A DNA stretch of 43,041 bases. It comes from Tannerella sp. GTDB taxonomy: Bacteria > Bacteroidota > Bacteroidia > Bacteroidales > Tannerellaceae. The notes below the pieces were generated by a model, which saw only the letters and a list, made by a program, of their open reading frames with translations, was not told where the DNA came from and ran no database searches. The stretch lies in assembly GCA_031257565.1 (NCBI GenBank), contig JAIROL010000059.1:1-43041 (forward strand), in the 5' to 3' direction. Positions 19,761 to 28,400 of this stretch are shown here, piece after piece. Numbering within the stretch: position 1 is the stretch's first letter; each line of letters opens with the position of its first letter. A program made the translations under genes and the position numbers.

Positions 19761-21167
19761 ATGACCTTAATTAAATCGATCTCAGGTATTCGCGGAACGA
19801 TAGGCGGAGCGCCGGACGAAGGTTTGAATCCATTGGCTATTGTGAAATTCGTATCGGCATATGCCACCTTTATCAGGAATCATACGACCGTTAAGACGAA
19901 TCGCATTGTTGTGGGGCGCGATGCGCGTATATCGGGGTATATGGTAAAGCATATTGTGATAGGGACGCTTACAGGAATGGGATTTGACGTGGTCGATATT
20001 GACCTTGCAACAACGCCTACGACGGAAATTGCCGTTACAATGGAAAATGCCTGCGGGGGGATCATTATAACGGCAAGCCATAACCCGAAACAGTGGAATG
20101 CGCTGAAGTTGCTGAATGAACGCGGCGAATTTCTGAATGCGGCGGAAGGCAATACCGTACTTGAGCTGGCGGAAGCGGAACGGTTTGAATACGCTACGAT
20201 TGATAACATCGGGAAAGTGATAACCGATACGCGCTATAAGGAGCGTCATATCGAAAGCGTGTTGAATCTTGATCTTGTAGATGCGGAAGCGATCAGGGCG
20301 GCCAATTTTCGCGTGGCGATCGATTGCGTCAATTCTGTGGGCGGAATTGTTATTCCCGAACTGTTATATGCCTTGGGCGTCAAAGAAATATTTAAACTTC
20401 ATTGTAATCCGCATGGAAACTTTTCTCACAATCCGGAGCCTCTTCCCGAAAACCTGTCGGAGATATCGCAGCTTATGGGACAGGCAAAAGCGGACGTCGG
20501 TTTCGTGGTAGATCCGGACGTCGACCGCCTGGCGATCGTTTGCGAGAATGGAGAAATGTTCGGAGAAGAATATACGCTTGTGTCGGTGAGCGATTATGTC
20601 CTCTCCCATACGCCGGGACATACGGTCAGTAACCTTAGCTCGAGCCGGGCGCTGCGCGATGTTACGCTTCAATATGGCGGACAATATCATGCCGCCGCTG
20701 TAGGAGAAGTGAACGTAGTCGCAAAAATGAAAGAGACAAATGCGGTGATCGGCGGCGAAGGCAATGGCGGAGTGATTTATCCGGCAAGCCATTACGGACG
20801 CGACGCGTTGGCAGGTATTGCTTTGTTTTTGACTAATCTGGCAAGAAAAAAGATGAAAACGAGCGAACTGCGCGCTACCTATCCGACGTATTTTATATCC
20901 AAACAAAAAGCGGAGTTGACGCCGACCACTGATGTAGACGCTATTTTGTTGAAAGTAAAGGAAAAGTTTGCGCAATACGATATCACGGATATAGACGGGG
21001 TGAAAATAGACTTTCCCGATAAATGGGCGCATCTTCGTAAAAGTAATACGGAGCCTGTTATACGTATTTATTCCGAAGCGCATACGATGAAAGAAGCCGA
21101 GGAGATCGGAGGAGAACTTATCAAGATAATTAAGCAAATGTGCGAAGCGCCGGAAGCGCCGGAATAA
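19761..21167 (+). CDS. glmM: Phosphoglucosamine mutase / phosphomannomutase family
   Basis: SGIRGTIGG, VGRDARISG, ITASHNPKQWNALK, DPDVDRLAIV, GGEGNGGVI. Confidence 0.92.
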   Translation: MTLIKSISGIRGTIGGAPDEGLNPLAIVKFVSAYATFIRNHTTVKTNRIVVGRDARISGYMVKHIVIGTLTGMGFDVVDIDLATTPTTEIAVTMENACGGIIITASHNPKQWNALKLLNERGEFLNAAEGNTVLELAEAERFEYATIDNIGKVITDTRYKERHIESVLNLDLVDAEAIRAANFRVAIDCVNSVGGIVIPELLYALGVKEIFKLHCNPHGNFSHNPEPLPENLSEISQLMGQAKADVGFVVDPDVDRLAIVCENGEMFGEEYTLVSVSDYVLSHTPGHTVSNLSSSRALRDVTLQYGGQYHAAAVGEVNVVAKMKETNAVIGGEGNGGVIYPASHYGRDALAGIALFLTNLARKKMKTSELRATYPTYFISKQKAELTPTTDVDAILLKVKEKFAQYDITDIDGVKIDFPDKWAHLRKSNTEPVIRIYSEAHTMKEAEEIGGELIKIIKQMCEAPEAPE

Positions 21168-21219
21168 GATACGGCGGCGCGATGTGAAGCGAATGGAAAA
21201 CCTTTAATATATAAATACA

Positions 21220-23082
21220 ATGAAGAAACGACTTTTTTTATTATTTATATGCTCGTTGGCGGTTCATTACGTATGGGCCGGAGACCGGGTAAGAAGTAAT
21301 ACGATATCCATGATGAGCTATAATATCCGTAATGGCAAAGGCCTTGATAATGTGACGGATTATCAGCGTGTTGCAGATGTTATTCTCTCTGAGGCCCCGG
21401 ATATTGTTACGATTCAGGAAATCGATAGCGTAACGGGCAGGAGTATGGGCGTAGACGTCATGAAAGAACTGGCAGATAGAACATGGATGCATCATGTCTA
21501 TGGCGCGTCGATTGTATATGACGGAGGGAAATATGGCCTCGGTATATTATCCAAAGAACGGCCGTTGACGCATACGTCTTTTGTTTTACCGGGACGCGAG
21601 GAACAGCGCCAGCTGCTTGTCGTTGAATATGAGAAGTTTATAGTCGGATGTACGCATCTCTCTCTTGTCGAAGAAGACAGAGAGCTTTCCATCGATATCA
21701 TCCGTAATGAAGCGGCAAAATTAAATAAACCGTTTTTTCTTACGGGCGATTTTAACGCTAAGCCTGAATCTGATTTCATAAAGGAGTTGCAAAAGGATTT
21801 TTCTTTGTTGAACAATGTGAAGAACTTCACCTTTCCGGCTGACGAACCCAAAGAATGTATCGATTATATCGCCTATTACGATAAAGGAGAGAAAGGGTAT
21901 GAAAAGAGACCCTTTACCGTTTTATCAAATAAGGCGCTGGAAGAAAAAGTCGCATCGGATCATCGTCCTGTAATCGTCCGGATTCGTTTTAAAGTAAATC
22001 CGGCGGATATCTTTCGTACTTTACCCTATTTGCAGAATCCGACGGACAATGGTATCACCGTTATGTGGCAGACAAATGTTCCGGTATACGGCTGGGTAGA
22101 ATACGGAACGGATACGGCGAATATGAAAAAGGTTCATACCTTGTGCGACGGACAGGCGATCTGTAATAACAAGAACCATAAGATTCGCCTGGAGGAACTG
22201 GTCCCCGGACAGAAATATTATTATCGCGTATGTTCGCGTGAAATGACATTGTACCAGGCTTACTATAAAGAATTCGGAGCAACGGCCATCTCGCCGTTTT
22301 ATTCGTTTACCTTGCCTTCGCAAAAGCAATCGGATTTTACCATGCTTATTTTTAACGATCTGCATAAACGGCAGGATACTTATGACGCTTTACTTGAACA
22401 GGTGAAGCATATACCTTATGATTTTGTCGTTTTTAATGGCGATTGTATCGACGATCCTGCGGATGAAGATCAGGCGCTGGAACATCTGTCTTTATATTGC
22501 GCTAAAGTCGGCGCGTCGCAAAAACCTGTATTTTTCCTTCGGGGAAATCACGAAATACGCAATGCCTATTCGATCGGATTACGCGATTTGTTCGATTATG
22601 TCGGAGACAGGACTTATGGAGCGTTTAACTGGGGCGATACGCGTTTTGTCATGTATGATTGCGGCGAAGACAAGCCTGATACCACCTACGTATATTACGG
22701 ATTGAATGATTTTACGCAGCTGAGGCTTGATCAACGCGAATTTCTGAAAAAAGAAATCGCAGGAAAAGAGTTTAAAAAGGCCTCTAAGCGGATACTGATC
22801 GGTCATATTCCGATTTACGGTAATAGCGACGAATACAGTCCGAGTACGGCGCTATGGGCGGATATTCTGGCAAAGGCGCCATTCAATATTTCGATAAGCG
22901 GACATTTGCACCGGTATTTCTATCATCCTGCGGGAACCATAGGAAATCCGTTTCCCGAAGCGATCGGCGGCGCTCCGCAACCGGAAAACGCACTGGTTAT
23001 GGTCCTGCGTAAAAAAGGTCCGGTCCTGACGATTACGATTATAAATACAAAAGGAGAAACCATCCTGGAAAAAGAATTATAA
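21220..23082 (+). CDS. Two-domain secreted phosphoesterase: endonuclease/exonuclease/phosphatase domain fused to Fn3-like/purple-acid-phosphatase-type metallophosphoesterase
   Basis: N-terminus MSYNIRNGKG, TIQEIDS, LTGDFNAKPESD, SDHRPVIV; C-terminus NDLHKRQD, FNGDCIDD, LRGNHEIR, GHIPIYG, SGHLHRY. Confidence 0.9.
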   Translation: MKKRLFLLFICSLAVHYVWAGDRVRSNTISMMSYNIRNGKGLDNVTDYQRVADVILSEAPDIVTIQEIDSVTGRSMGVDVMKELADRTWMHHVYGASIVYDGGKYGLGILSKERPLTHTSFVLPGREEQRQLLVVEYEKFIVGCTHLSLVEEDRELSIDIIRNEAAKLNKPFFLTGDFNAKPESDFIKELQKDFSLLNNVKNFTFPADEPKECIDYIAYYDKGEKGYEKRPFTVLSNKALEEKVASDHRPVIVRIRFKVNPADIFRTLPYLQNPTDNGITVMWQTNVPVYGWVEYGTDTANMKKVHTLCDGQAICNNKNHKIRLEELVPGQKYYYRVCSREMTLYQAYYKEFGATAISPFYSFTLPSQKQSDFTMLIFNDLHKRQDTYDALLEQVKHIPYDFVVFNGDCIDDPADEDQALEHLSLYCAKVGASQKPVFFLRGNHEIRNAYSIGLRDLFDYVGDRTYGAFNWGDTRFVMYDCGEDKPDTTYVYYGLNDFTQLRLDQREFLKKEIAGKEFKKASKRILIGHIPIYGNSDEYSPSTALWADILAKAPFNISISGHLHRYFYHPAGTIGNPFPEAIGGAPQPENALVMVLRKKGPVLTITIINTKGETILEKEL

Positions 23083-23087
23083 TATCG

Positions 23088-23630
23088 ATGCGGAAGCTTA
23101 AGATTACGGAACTGAACCGTTTGACGGCGGAAGAATACGGGACGAGTCGTAAAACCCCCCTGATTGTAGTTCTTGATCATGTACGCAGTTTAAATAATGT
23201 GGGTTCCGTATTCCGTACAGCGGACGCGTTCCGTATGGAAGCCGTATATCTTTGCGGTATAACGGCGACGCCTCCCCATGCCGAGATTCATAAAACGGCT
23301 CTCGGCGCGGAGGAAACGGTCCCCTGGCGTTATTATAAAGAGACAATCGACGCAGTCAGGGAACTGAAACGACAAGGTTATGCGATCTGCGCCGTAGAAC
23401 AGGCGGAGGGTAGCCTTTCGCTGGAAAAACTGTCTCCCGACAAAAGTAAAAAATATGCCGTCGTGGTGGGACATGAGGTGAAAGGCGTGCGGCAGGAGGT
23501 CGTCGACGTATGCGATATGTGCGTTGAAATACCTCAGTGCGGTACCAAACATTCCCTGAACGTCTCGGTTGCCGCCGGTATTGTGCTCTGGGATTTCTTC
23601 AGAAAGTTAAATCATCCCGCGCTCGACTAA
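23088..23630 (+). CDS. TrmH/SpoU-family RNA 2'-O-methyltransferase
   Basis: VLDHVRSLNNVGSVFRTADAFRMEAVYLCG, VVGHEVKGV, IPQCGTKHSLNVSVAAGIVLWDF. Confidence 0.94.
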   Translation: MRKLKITELNRLTAEEYGTSRKTPLIVVLDHVRSLNNVGSVFRTADAFRMEAVYLCGITATPPHAEIHKTALGAEETVPWRYYKETIDAVRELKRQGYAICAVEQAEGSLSLEKLSPDKSKKYAVVVGHEVKGVRQEVVDVCDMCVEIPQCGTKHSLNVSVAAGIVLWDFFRKLNHPALD

Positions 23631-24248
23631 CAGAACGACGCGTTCCGTCATTACGTCGTTACCGTTGGGATCGTATTTGGTTTTCAGGCTGGCTCCGAGC
23701 ATGCCTGCGAAAAGATTCCAGAATCCTGCCCGAAACCGGCCGAGAAAAGCGCCGACAAGCTGATAACTGGACTGATGACATTCTCTGTCGATCAGCTTGA
23801 TCAATAATTTCCCCTGCGATAACGTAAATTGTTTCAACTCCGGTTTATATTGTTTGAAAAGCTCCTTTTCCATTCTTTTCAAATGGGCGTCTTTGGCTTT
23901 ATCATCCGGCAACGTCTCGATGTATTCGTATGTTTCAATGAGCGTAGCATAAACCATTTTTGCATACGGCAACGTTTTCTTTACGTCGCGTATCAGCTTG
24001 TTGTATTCGCGGCGTTCTTTTTCATTGTTAAATTTGAGCGGCGGAAAAACGAGTACCTCCTTCAGGTAAACGAATGGGAGGGTGTCCGTTCCTTCGACAG
24101 TACCGAACTGTCGTCCCTCCGGACGAATCTTCTTCATGTTCGGAACCGCCGTCTTTAACGTATTTTGCGCATTGGCGCTGAAACTGCAAATGAAACAATA
24201 CGCGAAAAAGATAAATGAGATTTTTATTTTACCGGGGAATTTAGTCAT
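23607..24248 (-). CDS. DUF4294 family protein
   Basis: YLKEVLVFPPLKFNNEKERREYNKLIRDVKKTLPYAKMVYATLIETYEYIETLPDDKAKDAHLKRMEKELFKQYK. Confidence 0.85.
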   Translation of the reverse strand: MTKFPGKIKISFIFFAYCFICSFSANAQNTLKTAVPNMKKIRPEGRQFGTVEGTDTLPFVYLKEVLVFPPLKFNNEKERREYNKLIRDVKKTLPYAKMVYATLIETYEYIETLPDDKAKDAHLKRMEKELFKQYKPELKQFTLSQGKLLIKLIDRECHQSSYQLVGAFLGRFRAGFWNLFAGMLGASLKTKYDPNGNDVMTERVVLLVERGMI

Positions 24249-24251
24249 AAA

Positions 24252-24911
24252 CTATTTCTTCAGTATTTTTATCGTTTTAATTCTTACTTCTTTCAGAGGG
24301 CGGTCGCTGGTATCCGTACCGACCAGTTCTATTTTATGTACTACATTCATGCCTTTTATAACCTGCCCGAATACCGTATAAGCCCCGTCCAGATGCGGCG
24401 AGCCTCCTTCTATTTTATACGCTTCGCGTTGTTCGGGCGTTAAGGAGACGTTTTTCTCTTTCTCCATCTTGTCTAACTCGTGGTCGGTGAAATGCTTGCC
24501 TGTTACGATATAAAATTGCGTAGCCGAAGAGGCTCGTTCCGGATTGACGTCGTCTCCCTGACGCGCCGCGCATAACTGGCCCCTTTTATGGAAGTATTGA
24601 GGGAAAACGATTTCTGCCGGTATTTTATAATCCGGTTCTGCGTACGCCGCTTTGTTGACGGAATCGGTCGGGGCGTATTTTTCGCCGGCCTGTATCATAA
24701 ATTGTTTGATAACACGGTGGAACATGATGCTGTCGTACTTGTTCTCACGTACCAGCTTAATGAAATTATCACGGTGTTGAGACGTTTCATTGTACAACTC
24801 CACCGTTATTTTACCCATATCCGTTATAATCAGCGCTTTCGTGTTTTTATCAGTTGAAAATGCGGATATTGAAAATAGCGCGACGCCTAATAAAAGAAAG
24901 ACTCGTTTCAT
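24252..24911 (-). CDS. Cyclophilin-type peptidyl-prolyl cis-trans isomerase
   Basis: ITDMGKITVELYNETSQHRDNFIKLVRENKYDSIMFHRVIKQFMIQAG, GAYTVFGQVIKGMNVV. Confidence 0.95.
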   Translation of the reverse strand: MKRVFLLLGVALFSISAFSTDKNTKALIITDMGKITVELYNETSQHRDNFIKLVRENKYDSIMFHRVIKQFMIQAGEKYAPTDSVNKAAYAEPDYKIPAEIVFPQYFHKRGQLCAARQGDDVNPERASSATQFYIVTGKHFTDHELDKMEKEKNVSLTPEQREAYKIEGGSPHLDGAYTVFGQVIKGMNVVHKIELVGTDTSDRPLKEVRIKTIKILKK

Positions 24912-25031
24912 GTATACATTTTTTATTTTTTAACATTTCGGCAACATAGAACTCACAGCATGTTCATAACTCTTTGGCGCAAGCCGTTTTGCATGTTCGT
25001 TTCATGTGTACATTATTTATTTTTTAACATT
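24911..25031 (-). repeat. 94-bp interspersed unit, copy A, preceded by a second copy of its 3' end
   Basis: Reverse complement: aatgttaaaaaataaataatgtacac ATGAAACGAACATGCAAAACGGCTTGCGCCAAAGAGTTATGAACATGCTGTGAGTTCTATGTTGCCGAAATGTTAAAAAATAAAAAATGTATAC ATGAAACGA(GTC = PPIase); ATG-to-ATG distance 94 (25005 to 24911). Confidence 0.93.
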
Positions 25032-25498
25032 ATTCAATGCAGAAACGCCTGATACGCATATAAAAAACGAATACGAGCGTTTTTTATTGCCCGAACGCTG
25101 CATGCAACCGCGCAAAGATACGAATAAGTTCTTATATCTCAAATAGATTCACCGGGTATTTTTTCTTGTCGATAGATTAGTCGATAGATTACGCATGGTC
25201 GGCATGTCGTTCTTTTCCGACAATCGGAAAGGCCGGATACGGGTAGAACCGGATGAAATGGCGATAATGCGTTTCTCCGACGGGTTTTCAGGCCGGAAAC
25301 AGTTTTTCACGCCGTGAAAATAGAATCGTGTTTTACATTTACCGGCGCCTGTTTGTTTGAAAGAATACGTTTTTTTTACGGCGTGCGTCAATTTTTACAT
25401 GCTATTGAACAAATTTCTATTTTAAATTTATTTCTAAGGCGTAAATTTGCGGAAAAAACACTATATTTATAATTTATAATAATTTATTATTTATTCCT

Positions 25499-28400
25499 AT
25501 GAAAACACATGATTTTTTTAAGAAACGGGTTTCCGGTAACGCGGATCGTTCCGGTTTATGTCAATCGCTTGTCGCTCGTCGCTCGCGTCGCTTGTCGTTT
25601 TTTTTGATAACGCTGATATTGATTGCGGTAAGTAACATCGCGTCTGTTTATTCGCAGACAACATGGGATGTGACGACCGATTTTGAAAGCGGGCTGGGAC
25701 CTTTTTCCACTCCTGTAGCGGGAGGCGGTACTACGACGAACCGGTCCAGTCAGACTTTAGGAGGCGAGACCGGCTATGTGCTTTATTTTACAGGTAGCGG
25801 AAACGGTGGAAGAATGGGAACTTTTCCTCTGACAAACGCTATTCAGGGCCGTGAGCTAAAACTGAAATTTGACTGGTATGCCGGAACTGTGACCACCGCT
25901 ACCTGTAGCGGTTATTTATATTTATTGGATAATGTTAGCTCTGCCGGTAATACGATCTTTGCCATTAACTACGGATCAGGCGTAAGCGGTAGCTTTCGCT
26001 ATCAAGCCGGTACGGAAGGCGCTATCGGAGGCGGTATTACAAACTTTAATAGATGGTATACCCTTGAATTTACGATCAATTATCAGACGTCTACGTGCGA
26101 TTTTACGATTACGGATAAAAATACTCCGGCTAATACCAGTACGATAAACGGCATCCCTTTGGATCCGGCTATTGCATTTGACGCTACGTTCCGGAGAATA
26201 CGGCTTGGAGGTAATAGAGCTTCCGGACAAGCGCTTACCCTTACGGCCGCCATCGATAACTATTCGCACAAGGTGGTGGACGCTAGTTTGCCCAGTATTG
26301 ATGTGACGTCTGTAACTGTCGACGGACTTAACAGGGTGGACGTAGGCGATCAGATCCTGATGTATCCGAGGGTGTTGCCTGAAAATGCGTCCGACAGGAG
26401 CGTTAACTGGACGTCGTCCGCTCCCGGAGTCGCCTCCGTATCGGTCGACACCAACAACCGTCCGATTGTTACCGGCGTATCTGCAGGAACGGCGGTGATC
26501 AAGGCGACGTCGGTAAGCAACGGTAGCGTTTACGGCGAAAAAACGATTACGGTAGGTCCGCTGAACCTGCCGGAACGTCCGAAAGAAAAATTAGACAGAG
26601 GATTAGTCGCCGTGGCTACGGGCGGAAACGTATTCCTTAGTTGGCGTTTACTTGACGGCGATCCGGCCGATATCGGATTCAATCTGTATAAAAATAACGC
26701 CGTCGCTCCGCTGAACGGCGGATCGCCGTTAGGAGCGGCTTATACCGATTATACGGACGCCGGCGGAACGACGACGGACGTCTATTCGCTGGGCGTTACG
26801 AAAGGCGGCGTGGAACTGTACCGCACACAACCGGCGCAGGTATGGAATAACCAGTACCTTTCCATACCCGTTCAGAAACCGGCGGGATATTTGCCGGACG
26901 GTACGCCGTACACGGATTATACCATTTACGACGGTTCGGTCGGCGACCTGGACGGCGACGGGCAGTACGAGATTGTGTTTGTCTGGGCGCCTGCGAACCT
27001 GCAGGATAATTCTACCGGCGATGCTACGGGCAATATGTACATCGACGCTTATAAACTTGACGGAACGAAGCTCTGGGGCGCCGGAAAATGGATCGATCTG
27101 GGACGTAATATCAGGGCCGGCGCGCATTATTTACAGTTACTGGTATATGATTTTGACGGCGACGGTAAAGCGGAAATCGTGACCCGTACGTCCGACTGGT
27201 CGATAGATACGGAAGGTACAATCATAGGCGCCGAAGTTAACCACATGGTGGGCGGCCGCGATCTAACGACCGGCGAACACGAAAACGTATCCGTTTTCGA
27301 TGGGCCGACCGGCAGAGTACTTGATTCCAAAGCCTATAATCCCCCGCGGGGAGACGTGAACGGCTGGGGCGATAACTACGGTAACCGGAGCGACCGCTTC
27401 CTGGCCGGCGTCGCTTTCCTGGACGGAGTCAGGCCGAGCGCCGTCATGTGTCGCGGTTATTATACCCGTACGACGCTCTGCGCCTGGGACTGGGACGGCG
27501 AGGCGCTGTCGCAACGATGGCTTTTCGACAGCAATACGGCAGGCTCACAGTATAAGGGACAAGGAAATCATAATCTGTCTGTCGCCGATGTGGATAACGA
27601 CGGCAAAGACGAGATTATCTACGGTTCGTTGACCATCGACGACGACGGTAGCGCTATGTATACCATCGGCCTGGGGCATGGCGACGCCATGCATGTAGGC
27701 AAACTGGATCCTTCGCGCCCGGGTTTGCAATATTTCGGCGTACATGAAGAGGCTCCATTCGGTTTGCACATGCACGATTTATTGACCGGCGACATCATTT
27801 GGCGCGTAACCGGATCTTCAGATACGGGACGCGGCGTTTCGGCCGACGTTGATCCCGATTACGAGGGAAATGAGGCGTGGAGCTCCGGAGGTCTGGGCAC
27901 CTACTCGGCTACGGGAACTCGATTGGGCGGTAGTATTAGTTCCATGAATATGGTTATTTACTGGGACGGAGATACGGGACGGGAGTTATTTGACGGGCAA
28001 AGTAACCCGTCGGTAACAAAAATAAATCCTTCCGGAACGCCTCCCAACAGGGATTTCTCAAGCAGTAGTACTTTAATTACTTTTAGCGGCGCTTCCACTA
28101 ACGGGGGAACAAAAGCTAATCCTTGTCTGCAGGCGGATATTCTGGGCGACTGGCGCGAAGAAGTTATTTTACGTAAATCCGACAATACCGAATTGCGGAT
28201 TTATACGACTGTCGCCCCGACGTCTCATTCGGGACCCGGAACCGTGCCTTCCACAGGGATACCGACCCTGATGCACAACAAGGAGTATCGCCTGGCGATC
28301 GCCTGGCAAAACAGCGCTTACAACCAGCCTCCTCATACGGACTACTTTATCGGTTACAACATGAGCAACGTCGTCGAACGTAGCGAAAATAGCGTTGCAA

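Noticed and set aside
20364-21137. 257-aa minus-strand ORF opposite glmM
   Set aside because: Shadow of a confident glmM CDS; no recognisable domain.
25168-25191. Tandem 12-mer GTCGATAGATTA x2
   Set aside because: Only two short copies; no functional context.
25564-25600. Low-complexity CGCTTGTCGCTCGTCGCTCG tract near the start of the PL11-like gene
   Set aside because: Falls within the signal peptide n-region; explained by Arg/Ser-rich coding, no clear period.
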